From assembly GCA_047404135.1 (NCBI GenBank), contig JBDOIT010000004.1, forward strand, positions 62,001 through 126,000: DNA of 64,000 bases, read 5' to 3'. The stretch comes from JAHZKS01 sp047404135 (GTDB taxonomy: Bacteria; Pseudomonadota; Alphaproteobacteria; Rickettsiales; JABSSG01). Every line of letters starts with the position of its first letter. Within the stretch, counting starts at the first letter, position 1. A program made the position numbers and the translations under genes. Shown here one piece after another: positions 29,065 to 38,216 of the stretch. The notes below the pieces were generated by a model that had not been told where the DNA came from, made no database searches, and was given only the letters and a program-made list of their open reading frames with translations.

Positions 29065-30561
29065 ATGAAAATCCAATTCACAAAGGAAGTCTCAAGTTAT
29101 CACCAAAACATAATTCTGATAACCACAGATTCAAAAGATTTTCATAAATCTGTAGTAGACATAGAAAAGGTTTCAGGTGTTGATTTAAAAAATATACTCA
29201 AGAATCATCAGTATAAATACAAGTATTCTGAAATTATTTCCGTTCCCACAGGAAGCGATAAGATTAAAAATATCTTTGTTGTCAGCTTAGGAAAGATAAG
29301 TGAACTCACTATACCCACAGCAATGGGGGTTGGTAAAGTTATTCACTCAGCATTAACAGCTAAAAAAGTAGCTAAAGCAACCTTATACGCCTCACCTTCT
29401 TCTTCGTTACAAAATAAAGAAGAGGGATTTATTTTTAATATGCTTCTTGGTGTTCTAGTGGCAGATTACAAATTCGACAAATACATAACTAAGAAGGAGG
29501 ATAAAGACTCCCCTGAGATAAAAGTAGAGTCTATAAACTTCATTCATGATGAAGCTCATACAACAAATCTAGAGTTTGAAAAATATGCACATATTTGCGA
29601 AGGAATGAAAATGGCAAAAGACTTAGTATGTGAGCCTCCAAACATACTAACCCCTGTTGAATTTGCAAAAAGATGTGAAGATTTATCAAAATGCGGCATA
29701 AAAGTAGAAATTCTAGATGAAAAAGAAATGCAGACTCTAGGAATGAATGCCCTTCTAGGAGTGGCTCAAGGAAGTGTCCATTCTCCTAAGTTGGCTGTCA
29801 TGAGGTGGGAAGGTGGAAAAAAAGGAGAACAACCAATATCTTTTGTTGGTAAAGGAGTTACCTTTGATACTGGCGGATTATCTCTCAAACCCGCTGGAGC
29901 AATGATAGGAATGAAATACGACATGGGAGGTGCAGCTGTAGTAACTGGCCTTATGAAAACTCTCGCATTAAGAAAAGCCAAAGTAAACGCTATAGGTGTT
30001 GTAGGTCTAGTAGAGAATATGCCTGATGGAAAAGCGCAAAGACCAGAAGATGTTGTTGAATCTATGTCAGGGCAAACTATTGAAGTTCTTAATACAGACG
30101 CAGAAGGACGCTTAGTATTAGCTGACGCTCTTTGGTATACTCAATCCGTATATAAGCCAAAATTCATGATTGACCTTGCTACACTAACGGGCGCAATAGT
30201 TATGGCATTAGCTAATCAGTATGCAGGCCTCTTCAGTAACAATGATGAAATATCAAAAAATCTATATGATTCTGGAATCAAAACAGGAGAAAAAGTTTGG
30301 AGATTCCCTCTGGATAAAGAATACGACAATATGATAAATTCGAAAATTGCGGATATGCAAAATATCGGAGCTGCACGAGGTGGAGCAGGAAGCATTACGG
30401 CCGCTCAATTCTTGCAAAGATTTGTTAATGACACACCTTGGGTTCATCTAGACATCGCTGGGGTGACAAGCACAGACAAGCATACTAATATCAGCCAAGT
30501 AGGTGCCACAGGATTTGGAGTAAGGCTACTTAACCAATTTGTTGAAGATTATTGCGAATAA
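29065..30561 (+). CDS. pepA: Leucyl aminopeptidase (M17 family)
   Basis: 498 residues. The M17 C-terminal catalytic domain is unmistakable: GKGVTFDTGGLSLKPA with metal-binding Asp and Lys, MKYDMGGAA, and the signature NTDAEGRLVLADAL. The two-zinc exopeptidase releases N-terminal residues from peptides; PepA can also bind DNA in some bacteria. The N-terminal domain (about 1-170) is more divergent, as is usual. The stop shares one base with the holC ATG (TAATG), a gene pair common in proteobacteria. Confidence 0.95.
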   Translation: MKIQFTKEVSSYHQNIILITTDSKDFHKSVVDIEKVSGVDLKNILKNHQYKYKYSEIISVPTGSDKIKNIFVVSLGKISELTIPTAMGVGKVIHSALTAKKVAKATLYASPSSSLQNKEEGFIFNMLLGVLVADYKFDKYITKKEDKDSPEIKVESINFIHDEAHTTNLEFEKYAHICEGMKMAKDLVCEPPNILTPVEFAKRCEDLSKCGIKVEILDEKEMQTLGMNALLGVAQGSVHSPKLAVMRWEGGKKGEQPISFVGKGVTFDTGGLSLKPAGAMIGMKYDMGGAAVVTGLMKTLALRKAKVNAIGVVGLVENMPDGKAQRPEDVVESMSGQTIEVLNTDAEGRLVLADALWYTQSVYKPKFMIDLATLTGAIVMALANQYAGLFSNNDEISKNLYDSGIKTGEKVWRFPLDKEYDNMINSKIADMQNIGAARGGAGSITAAQFLQRFVNDTPWVHLDIAGVTSTDKHTNISQVGATGFGVRLLNQFVEDYCE

Positions 30562-31016
30562 TGAAAAAAGATATCACATTTTATCATCTTACCTCTAAGA
30601 CAATAGAGAAGACTTTACCTAATCTTGCTTTCAAGGTCTTTGAATCTGGTCAGAGAGCTTTGATATTATGCAAAGATGAATACCAGATGGATGAGTTAAA
30701 CCACATCTTATGGTCCTTCTCTACTAAGAAATTCATCCCCCATGGAAGCATAAAAGATGACTCCCCGGAGCTGCAACCTATCTTGCTATCGACTAGTATA
30801 GATGATCTTCACAACTCACCTGAGATTGCCATTATCCTTAACGAGCAAGACATTCAGGGTAACTCCAGATTTAAAAAATACTCTTATATGTTCTATGGAA
30901 ATGAGAATGACGCAGAAGTAATATCTGCACGCAAACTCATGAAGTCATACTATAATGCAGGACATGCTGTTAAATCCTGGATATTAGATCCAAAGGACAA
31001 TTGGCTAAAGGATTAA
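30561..31016 (+). CDS. holC: DNA polymerase III subunit chi
   Basis: About 151 residues from the ATG at 30561, which shares its first base with the pepA stop; a TTG nine bases earlier is less likely. The start KKDITFYHLTS, then LILCKDEYQMDELNHILWSF and FIPHGS, are the typical chi-subunit segments. Chi links the clamp-loader psi subunit to SSB at the replication fork. The pepA-holC order is a standard proteobacterial arrangement and supports the call. Confidence 0.88.
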   Translation: MKKDITFYHLTSKTIEKTLPNLAFKVFESGQRALILCKDEYQMDELNHILWSFSTKKFIPHGSIKDDSPELQPILLSTSIDDLHNSPEIAIILNEQDIQGNSRFKKYSYMFYGNENDAEVISARKLMKSYYNAGHAVKSWILDPKDNWLKD

Positions 31017-31065
31017 ATCACACCTCTAAAATTCAGGTATTAATCTCTACCTTATTAGTGAAATA

Positions 31066-32004
31066 TTAGGAATATTTTTCAAAAACGTACCCTGTTCCAT
31101 CCAAACAGTAGCCATATAAGTGATTTTCTATAAACTCTTTTTTAAATTCTGGAAGGAAAGTTCCACAAGAGGTTAACATAAGCACCTTTTTGGATAGATC
31201 CTTGTAGTCTATACTATCTCCATAAAGATAATGTTTTGTTAATTCTTTTGAAGACTGACCTGCAATCTTGGAAACCAACAAGGTAGATATTTGTTGTAAT
31301 CTTTCTGGAATAACAACATTCTTTATGGCATCTCCTATGATGCTCTCTGTTGATTCAGAAGAGATAACAAAGGATAAAGTGGGTATGTAATCTCTTAATT
31401 CAGATAACTGTGGAAATTCTTCTTTCACTCTTTTTCCAGAAAGATCTGCCTTACGCAAACTCCTTTCTATATTTTTAAATAATGTTTTATCTACAGAAGA
31501 AAAATACTCTTTTCTTATCTTAGAAATCCCTTCCCCAGAATAATACAGGAGATTGGCGTACAATCCTTCTTCAATAACGTCACAAATACTATACCCTAAT
31601 AATTCATATTCTTCTGAGCAAAAGCTTTCAAAAGCCTGATAGTATTGCAATATCTTAAAGACAGCCAAGGCAGAAAAACTAATAGGAGCGGCGTGAAAAA
31701 TAAGAGCGTAATAAGAAGCGCTTAATAAATTAGACCCAATGTCATACCATGTATGGGACTCTATATAATTATTAAATTTAAGACTAAAATAGCTGTCTTC
31801 CTCATTACAGCAAAGAGATTCCTGTTCTGGAAACAAAATATCGGGACAATAAATACCTTCCACATTTGAATCAGCAACAAAACAGCTCTCTGCTTGAGAA
31901 ATCTCTTCCAAGAAAACAAACTCATCAATGTCACAAGTAGGATTGTTAGCAAAAAGAAGATGCTCAAAAGAACCGTCTCTAAAACAGAACTCTTCAGAAA
32001 ACAC
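31066..32004 (-). CDS. Hypothetical acidic protein
   Basis: 312 residues from a GTG start with only a weak upstream ribosome site. The first 80 residues are acidic and Cys-rich (at least six Cys), with a hydrophobic stretch at about 92-115 and a helical charged middle. No signal peptide or known family is recognised. It stands alone between the holC end and the divergent cupredoxin gene. Composition suggests a lineage-specific protein; a host-interaction role would be a guess. Confidence 0.6.
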   Translation of the reverse strand: MFSEEFCFRDGSFEHLLFANNPTCDIDEFVFLEEISQAESCFVADSNVEGIYCPDILFPEQESLCCNEEDSYFSLKFNNYIESHTWYDIGSNLLSASYYALIFHAAPISFSALAVFKILQYYQAFESFCSEEYELLGYSICDVIEEGLYANLLYYSGEGISKIRKEYFSSVDKTLFKNIERSLRKADLSGKRVKEEFPQLSELRDYIPTLSFVISSESTESIIGDAIKNVVIPERLQQISTLLVSKIAGQSSKELTKHYLYGDSIDYKDLSKKVLMLTSCGTFLPEFKKEFIENHLYGYCLDGTGYVFEKYS

Positions 32005-32149
32005 GTTATTAACCTATAGCTTTTTGTGATCATATTGCAAACATTAACATTTCGCAACTATTTTCTTAAGATTCTCATAAAAAACAAACACTTTTATTTC
32101 CATAATAAATACTCTAAAGTGGTGATAATTTTAATGAAGTTTTAGGAAT

Positions 32150-32482
32150 ATGAAGAGAATTGCATATTTTACAGCTATTTTATCTGTAATTTTTTGTAGC
32201 AATGCGTTTGCGTATGAAAAAGAAATACATAAAATAGAAATTATTAAAAATAAATTTGTACCTAGTACAATAAAAGCTTCTCAAAATAAAGTTATAAAAA
32301 TCAAGATCTTCAATAGAGATAAAACAATCGAAGAATTCGAAAGCTTTGATTTAAAACGTGAAAAAATTGTTCCTGGTAAAAGAAAAATCATAATAACCGT
32401 AGGTCCTTTAAAACCCGGTGAGTATGGCTTCTTCGGAGAGTTTCACCCAGAAACTGCACAAGGAAAATTAGTGATACAGTAA
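32150..32482 (+). CDS. Periplasmic cupredoxin-like protein of an iron-uptake pair
   Basis: 110 residues with a Sec signal peptide (cleavage near AFA). The mature part is a single cupredoxin-like domain of the kind found in EfeO and in FTR1-linked proteins: FESFDLKREKIVPGKR, then GPLKPGEYGFFGEFHP, with the His of EFHP a likely metal ligand. Such proteins probably oxidise or bind iron before FTR1 uptake. TAATG overlap with the permease start shows coupling. An AGGA lies just before the ATG. Confidence 0.82.
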   Translation: MKRIAYFTAILSVIFCSNAFAYEKEIHKIEIIKNKFVPSTIKASQNKVIKIKIFNRDKTIEEFESFDLKREKIVPGKRKIIITVGPLKPGEYGFFGEFHPETAQGKLVIQ

Positions 32483-33294
32483 TGCTAAAGCTTTTCATTA
32501 TTTTCTTCAGAGAAACCCTAGAGATATCAATAATCTTAGGAATAATTTATTCTTCTACTGATAGAATAAAAAACAGAACTATATATATCACTTCAGGAAT
32601 ATTATTGGGAGTAGTTGGCTCCTTAATGATTGCATCTTTTGCGAACACAATATTTGATTCCTTTTCTGGATACGGACAAGAAATCACTAATGCCTCTATA
32701 CTCTTACTATGCTCCTCTATGATTGTATGGATGATTATTTGGATGAAATACGCACACAAAAAAACATCTTCTAAAATACATGAAGCTTGGAAGGGCAAAT
32801 CAGATATACCGCTAATCTCACTGATATTTATCACAGCATTCGCAATATTCAGAGAAGGCTCAGAAATAGTGTTATTCAGCTATAGCGTATTTGTTTCAAC
32901 GCAAGATAGTATTATTCAACTCTCTATAGGCGCCCTTTCAGGATTTGCCCTAGCATCACTAACGGGGTTCTTGCTGTATAAAAGTATTATTAAGATTCCA
33001 GTAAAATACTTATTTAAAACCACCACTATATTGCTATCATTAATTGCAGCAGGAATGGCATCACAAGCAGCTAATCTGCTGCAATCTGCGGAAATAATGT
33101 CTTGGAGCCAGACGCCTTTATGGAACAGCTCCTGTTTTATTTCTCAGGAGAGCTTTATTGGAAATATACTTGGAGTAGTAGTTGGTTACGTAGAAAACCC
33201 AACTGGATTAGAGGTAGCCTTCTATGCAGCTCCTTTGTTAGTAATCTACTGTATGTCTTCAAGGTTAGAAAAACAAAGTGTCCAGACTATTTAA
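32482..33294 (+). CDS. FTR1 family iron permease
   Basis: 270 residues with about seven membrane helices. Two copies of the iron-binding RExxE motif are visible: RETLE (residues 10-14) and REGSE (about 128-132). FTR1/EfeU proteins import iron through these glutamates. The gene begins within the stop of the cupredoxin gene, so the two form one uptake unit lacking the EfeB peroxidase of full EfeUOB systems. Its end overlaps the convergent thyX end by 8 bases. Confidence 0.9.
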   Translation: MLKLFIIFFRETLEISIILGIIYSSTDRIKNRTIYITSGILLGVVGSLMIASFANTIFDSFSGYGQEITNASILLLCSSMIVWMIIWMKYAHKKTSSKIHEAWKGKSDIPLISLIFITAFAIFREGSEIVLFSYSVFVSTQDSIIQLSIGALSGFALASLTGFLLYKSIIKIPVKYLFKTTTILLSLIAAGMASQAANLLQSAEIMSWSQTPLWNSSCFISQESFIGNILGVVVGYVENPTGLEVAFYAAPLLVIYCMSSRLEKQSVQTI

Positions 33295-34201
33295 TGACTT
33301 CCATTAACTCCGCCCATTCTCTTTTACTCATACCACTATCTACTTGAGATACAGCCTCTCCCGCAAGCATTTTCTTAACTACAATCATACCTTTACGAGA
33401 TATGTTGGAACTATTCATACGATGCTCGACAAATGCCTCAAAAGTGAATGGAACCCATTTCTCAATGATATCCAGCATAACTTTAGCATATACTCTAATC
33501 TCATACTGCGCATGGTCATCCGCACGTAATCTAACAAAATGCAGTAAGTTATGCAGATTTATCTTCCAGTACCATTCAGTGTAGTAATTTGTCGTTAGAT
33601 TCATTCTTGCAAGCTCCCGTGCCAACTTAGGACTTCCCTCATCGATAGCATTGCCATCCTGATCTTCATTTAGCATTCCTTCGTAGTTTTTATAGCAAGT
33701 TTCCGCATCTTCAATCAATAGTTCTTGAACTTTTTTAGCTTGATCGGCTGTAAGAAGATCCCCTCTTCCCTGCATATTGGTCTTAGATTGAACAGCCATT
33801 TGGTCTGGTTCTGGTATATAGTAATCTTTTCCAAGTATCGAGTATCTTGCAGAATATTCATTCACACTTGCTGTTCTGTGTCTAATCCACTGCCTTGCGA
33901 TAAATATAGGTAACTTAATATGGAATTTAATATCGCACATCTCAAACGGAGTATTGTGGTAATGCCTCATTAAATAGCTGATCAACCCTTTATCTTGATT
34001 TACTTTTTTTGTGCCAGAACCATAAGAAACTCTTGCAGCCTGCACGATAGAGGAGTCATTTCCCATATAGTCAATCACGCGTATAAAACCGTGATCTAAA
34101 AGCTTTATCGGCTTATAAAGTATCTTGTCTAGCTCAGAAGAAACAGCTCTTGATGTAGATTCGTTTTGGCCCAAAAGGTCTTCCGTTGTATCGCTTGACA
34201 T
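33287..34201 (-). CDS. thyX: Flavin-dependent thymidylate synthase
   Basis: 304 residues. The ThyX signature RHRxxSxNExSxRY is present as RHRTASVNEYSARY. ThyX makes dTMP from dUMP with methylenetetrahydrofolate, FAD and NADPH, the alternative to ThyA and usual in Rickettsiales. The C-terminal half (NLLHFVRLRADDHAQYEIR) carries the nucleotide-binding Arg and His residues. The first 30 residues (SSDTTEDLLGQNES) are a polar extension before the folded core. Its stop overlaps the FTR1 gene. Confidence 0.95.
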   Translation of the reverse strand: MSSDTTEDLLGQNESTSRAVSSELDKILYKPIKLLDHGFIRVIDYMGNDSSIVQAARVSYGSGTKKVNQDKGLISYLMRHYHNTPFEMCDIKFHIKLPIFIARQWIRHRTASVNEYSARYSILGKDYYIPEPDQMAVQSKTNMQGRGDLLTADQAKKVQELLIEDAETCYKNYEGMLNEDQDGNAIDEGSPKLARELARMNLTTNYYTEWYWKINLHNLLHFVRLRADDHAQYEIRVYAKVMLDIIEKWVPFTFEAFVEHRMNSSNISRKGMIVVKKMLAGEAVSQVDSGMSKREWAELMEVIK

Positions 34202-34337
34202 AAAAAATACTATAAAATTGCATAAAGGTAATGGGGAGATTGTACGACATTATATAACTCCTGTGAAGTGTTTTTTAGATCAAAAAACTTTTAAAATAAT
34301 TATTTTTATATATAATAGATTTAGCTTTAGCAATAAA

Positions 34338-34592
34338 GCCTATGGTGATAAACTGCTGTTTGGAATAGATATAGTGGACCCGGGGGCGGTACCCGGCGCC
34401 TCCACCATTTTATGGGGGCGATATAGGATCGACACATATAATAAAGAAATAGTTTTTGCCCGGTATGATACCACTGATTACGGATCACATTGCAATAAAT
34501 GCAAATGACAATAGACAACCTGTATTAGCTGCTGCTTAATAGCTAGGCTAATACGCGGTCTGGCAGGCACCGGGCAACAGAAGCCTGCCATT
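34338..34592 (+). ncRNA. ssrA: Permuted two-piece tmRNA (ssrA)
   Basis: The acceptor piece comes first and ends in an encoded CCA at 34407 (after cgcctcca); the coding piece starts at 34414 with gggggcg. These pair as a 7-bp acceptor stem with one G-U. A tgcccggta segment near 34458 is complementary to caccgggca near 34567, a long-range tmRNA helix. The tag frame starts at GCA 34501 and reads ANDNRQPVLAAA then TAA. Circular permutation is an alphaproteobacterial hallmark. The 5' limit of the acceptor piece (about 34338) and 3' limit of the coding piece are approximate. sspB follows directly. Confidence 0.88.
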
Positions 34593-34606
34593 TATTGAAA
34601 GGAGTT

Positions 34607-35071
34607 ATGAAAAAAATAATAGATTACGATCAATTGCTAAATGAACTAAGATGCGACTTAGTAAGAAAATCCTTACTATATATAGAAAACGATCAACTTC
34701 CTGGAGAACATTTCTTTTATATAAATTTTTCCACCTCTTTCCCAGGTGTAAAAATTTCCCCCAGACTCCTAAAAAGATATCCAGATGAGATAACAATTGT
34801 TGTGCAGCACGAATTTAGCAACCTTCTAGTTAAAGAAGATTATTTCAGCATCACCCTTTATTTTGATGGAGTCGAAGAGAAAATGGATATACCGTATAAA
34901 TCTTTATTATCTTTTGCTGACCCGAGCTCTAAATTTGGCCTTAGATTCAAAAAGATAAAGAGCACCACAACGAAACAGATATCAAAAACTTCATATAAAA
35001 ACACAAAAGCATCCGAATCTAAGTCCTATGAAGAAAATGTAGTAATATTAGATAATTTTAGGAACAAGTAA
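34607..35071 (+). CDS. sspB: ClpXP adaptor SspB, alphaproteobacterial type
   Basis: About 154 residues from the ATG at 34607 (an upstream TTG at 34595 would add four); AAAGGAG lies immediately upstream with short spacing. The sequence follows the alpha-SspB pattern: YDQLLNELRCDLVRKSL, LPGEHFFYINF, RYPDEITIVVQHEF, then DGVEEKMDIPYKSLLSFADPS and FGLRF. A Ser/Thr/Lys-rich linker follows, and the C-terminal VVILDNFRNK is the likely ClpX-docking tail. SspB binds the N-terminal part of ssrA tags (ANDN here) and hands substrates to ClpXP. It lies about 15 bases after the tmRNA gene. Confidence 0.92.
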   Translation: MKKIIDYDQLLNELRCDLVRKSLLYIENDQLPGEHFFYINFSTSFPGVKISPRLLKRYPDEITIVVQHEFSNLLVKEDYFSITLYFDGVEEKMDIPYKSLLSFADPSSKFGLRFKKIKSTTTKQISKTSYKNTKASESKSYEENVVILDNFRNK

Positions 35072-35073
35072 CC

Positions 35074-36483
35074 CTAAGCTAAAAATTCCCTAGCTGTTTC
35101 CACATCATCAAAATGTACCTTCTCTGCGCCTAAAATCTGATAATTCTCGTGACCTTTGCCTGCTATAAGAACAAAATCTTTCTTTTCCTTCATTTCGATG
35201 GCTTTTTTAATAGCCTCCCTCCTTCCATCAACCTCTATGGCGCCTTTGCAATATTTCATTATCTCCGCCCGGATAGAACTTGGGCTCTCAGTTCTTGGGT
35301 TATCGTCTGTAACTATCGCAATATCAGATAATTCCTGAACAACCTCACCCATAAGCCTTCTTTTAGCTCTGTCTCTATCTCCACCGCACCCGAAAACAAC
35401 TATTAGCCTACCTTCTTTCATAATCGCCTTCATGCTATCCATGGCCTTGCGCAAAGCATCATCTGTATGTGCATAATCTACTATGACATTCTTTCCAGCT
35501 ATCTGCATACGCCCAGGAACAGAAGACACCTTCTCCAAACTAGCTAGACACCTACCTTTATCAAACCCCGTACATACAGCTAAAGCCAAAGCACACAGAA
35601 GATTCTCAACTTGAAAATCACCTATAATAGATAGATATTTACTTACCTTTTCTCCGTCTAAAATAAATTCTATCTTTGTTTTGTCTCCAATAAATTCTGA
35701 AGATATTATTTTAATAAAGCTACCTTTTTTACCATAAGTAAACACCTTATGGCGAAGCTCCTTGCAGGCATGGATAGTTTTATCAGCAACATCCATATCA
35801 CTATTGATAACTGCTACACCTTGAGGTAAAAGATACTCTGAGAATAACTTTATCTTAGCATCAAAATACTTATCTATAGTTCCGTGATAATCTAAGTGAT
35901 CTTGAGAGAAACTTGTAAACGCAGCAGCATTGAAAGTTAGACCTGCAACTCTATCTTGATCTAAACCATGGCTTGAAACCTCTATTGACACATTCTCCAC
36001 TCCGCATTTTTTTAAATCATCTAAAAGAGAGTATAGTTGAGATACACCAGGGGTTGTTAGCGTTTCCATTTCTGAGAAGAAATCACTGTTCTCCGAGGAA
36101 ACAACGCCTAAAGTACCTATAGAAGAAGATTTGCCTCCAGAAATCTCTATAATTTGCTTATAGAAATATGCCGTAGACGTTTTTCCGTTAGTGCCAGTAA
36201 TGCCAATAATATTTTCTGGTATTTTATAAATGTTCTTTAGAATATCCGAAAGATCTCTCTTGGAATCTTGAGAGATCACAATATTCACCTCTTTTGGTAA
36301 GTCTGCATTACTCTTATAATGCCTCTGATCTACTATAATCGTAGTCGCTCCGTTTTTTACTGCATCCTGTATAAAATCATGACCATCAGAGTTATGTCCT
36401 TTTATTGCAACAAATGTATCCCCAGGTTTTATTAGCCTTGAATCCTCTGAAACTCTATGATTATTCTCTAGTTTGAAAATCAC
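35074..36483 (-). CDS. murE: UDP-MurNAc-tripeptide synthetase (meso-DAP ligase)
   Basis: 469 residues from a GTG start. The ATP-binding GITGTNGKT motif and the DAP-specificity motif DNPR (in VTDDNPRTESP) are visible, indicating addition of meso-diaminopimelate to UDP-MurNAc-Ala-Glu. EVSSHGLDQDRV and FTSFSQDHLDYH are further Mur-ligase landmarks. It is the fifth gene of the mraZ-rsmH-ftsL-ftsI-murE operon, 9 bases after ftsI, and ends 2 bases from the convergent sspB. Confidence 0.96.
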   Translation of the reverse strand: MIFKLENNHRVSEDSRLIKPGDTFVAIKGHNSDGHDFIQDAVKNGATTIIVDQRHYKSNADLPKEVNIVISQDSKRDLSDILKNIYKIPENIIGITGTNGKTSTAYFYKQIIEISGGKSSSIGTLGVVSSENSDFFSEMETLTTPGVSQLYSLLDDLKKCGVENVSIEVSSHGLDQDRVAGLTFNAAAFTSFSQDHLDYHGTIDKYFDAKIKLFSEYLLPQGVAVINSDMDVADKTIHACKELRHKVFTYGKKGSFIKIISSEFIGDKTKIEFILDGEKVSKYLSIIGDFQVENLLCALALAVCTGFDKGRCLASLEKVSSVPGRMQIAGKNVIVDYAHTDDALRKAMDSMKAIMKEGRLIVVFGCGGDRDRAKRRLMGEVVQELSDIAIVTDDNPRTESPSSIRAEIMKYCKGAIEVDGRREAIKKAIEMKEKKDFVLIAGKGHENYQILGAEKVHFDDVETAREFLA

Positions 36484-36492
36484 CTTATCTCT

Positions 36493-38211
36493 CTACGATG
36501 TTATATCCTTGGGATTATAATGTATAAATAAACTTTGTTCTATACTATCGTGAACTTCTTTATTTGGAACCATATTTTGCAATAAAGACAATCTATTGAT
36601 AATACGCCCTGTCACAGGAGCAGCAACCCATCCCCCCGTTGCAAATCCAAAAGTTTTCTTGCTGGGTTTTGGCTCATCCAGAATTACATACATAACATAC
36701 TTAGGGTTTTGAGCAGGAAACATGGATACAAATGATGAAACCCTTAATTTATCATTATATATGCCCTCAACTGGCTTGTTAGCTGTGCCGCTCTTACCGG
36801 CCACAAACATACCCTTAACCTCTGCATTCCTTCCAGATCCTTTTCGTACAACCGCTCTCATTATCTTTCTCATTTTATCTGATGTTGTTTTTTTAAGAAC
36901 CTGCGCATAGATACCAGATTTCCCCTTCACAATAGTAACAGGATACAACTTACCTCCATTTGCTATAGCACTAGCAGCTTTTGTCACATGCAAAGGAGAG
37001 AAGGACACGCCATATCCATAAGATGCAGCCATTGTTGTAATGTTACTCCACCTAGAAACATCTCTAAATACCGGTGAAGCTCTTTCCGGAATTTCAATTT
37101 TTACTTCAGATAGCAACCCTAAAGATTTGAGAGCACTAAACTGCACATCTTTTCCCATTTCAATTGCAATTTGAGCTGATCCTATGTTAGAAGAATACAT
37201 TAATATCTCAGGAACAGATAGCCAACCTTTCTTCCCATAGAAATCCTTTATAACAAACCCACTCGATTTAATAGGAGTTCTCACATCGTACACGTCTGTT
37301 TCTTTCACCACACCACTATCTAATGCAGCTGCGACAGTAAAGATCTTCATTGCAGACCCTACTTCATAGTTCCCTAAGCTAGCTTTATTAAATAACTGCT
37401 CTTCAGTTGCATTAGAAATATTGTTTGGATCGTAATCCGGAAGGCTCACCATAGCCAGAATCTCACCGTTAGTAGAATCCTGGAGTATACCTGCGGCACC
37501 TTTTGCGCTGAATTCTTTAACGGTTTTTTCTAGCTCCTCTCTCATAATACCCTGAGCTCTTACATCTAATGACAAATATAGAGCTTGCAATTCTCCATTA
37601 TCTTTTCTTTTCCTCAGAAATTTATCAAAATATTTCTCAGCTCCCATCAAACCATCTCCATCTAGACCCACATACCCAACTAAGTGAGAGAATAAAGCCC
37701 CTTGTGGATAAGCTCGCTTCTTGCTGAATCTAAAATATATTCCTGGAATCCCCTCATTATTCATCATCAGCTCTTCTTTTGGAGAAACATTTCTCTTAAT
37801 CCACACAAAAGATTTATTGGACTTCAATTTAGCTAAAATCTGTATTTTATTTAAATTAGGGAAAATTTTCGATATCTTGCTGGCAGCATAGCTAGGGTTT
37901 TCAATAACCTTGGGGTTGGCATATATTGAGGTAGTAACCAAGTTAACAGCAATCAACTTGCCATTTCTGTCTAATATATTACCCCTATTAAAGCTAACAT
38001 CAGATTTTACAGAATATCCTAAATCGTCTCTTTGATCCTCAAAGCCACTCAAGACCGCAATATCAAATATCCTAATCGCGATTACAAAATAACAAAATAG
38101 AAAGAAGAAGAATACGATATATACTCTAGCTAAATTAATACCTTTTCTGCTAGAGACCAAAGAAAATTTAATGTTGTCTAAATACTCTTTTAATCTAGAA
38201 AATAGTCCCAT
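36493..38211 (-). CDS. ftsI: Division transpeptidase FtsI (PBP3)
   Basis: 572 residues. One N-terminal membrane helix (about 27-50) is followed by the PBP dimerisation domain and the transpeptidase domain, with SxxK as SAMK, SxN as SSN, and KSGT (AGKSGTA). FtsI cross-links septal peptidoglycan. It lies between ftsL (5-base gap) and murE, the standard division and wall order. Length is typical. Confidence 0.95.
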   Translation of the reverse strand: MGLFSRLKEYLDNIKFSLVSSRKGINLARVYIVFFFFLFCYFVIAIRIFDIAVLSGFEDQRDDLGYSVKSDVSFNRGNILDRNGKLIAVNLVTTSIYANPKVIENPSYAASKISKIFPNLNKIQILAKLKSNKSFVWIKRNVSPKEELMMNNEGIPGIYFRFSKKRAYPQGALFSHLVGYVGLDGDGLMGAEKYFDKFLRKRKDNGELQALYLSLDVRAQGIMREELEKTVKEFSAKGAAGILQDSTNGEILAMVSLPDYDPNNISNATEEQLFNKASLGNYEVGSAMKIFTVAAALDSGVVKETDVYDVRTPIKSSGFVIKDFYGKKGWLSVPEILMYSSNIGSAQIAIEMGKDVQFSALKSLGLLSEVKIEIPERASPVFRDVSRWSNITTMAASYGYGVSFSPLHVTKAASAIANGGKLYPVTIVKGKSGIYAQVLKKTTSDKMRKIMRAVVRKGSGRNAEVKGMFVAGKSGTANKPVEGIYNDKLRVSSFVSMFPAQNPKYVMYVILDEPKPSKKTFGFATGGWVAAPVTGRIINRLSLLQNMVPNKEVHDSIEQSLFIHYNPKDITS

Positions 38212-38216
38212 CTTAT

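Noticed and set aside
32110..32135. Possible Fur-like box before the cupredoxin gene
   Set aside because: Only a partial GATAAT-TTAAT match in an AT-rich stretch; not enough symmetry.
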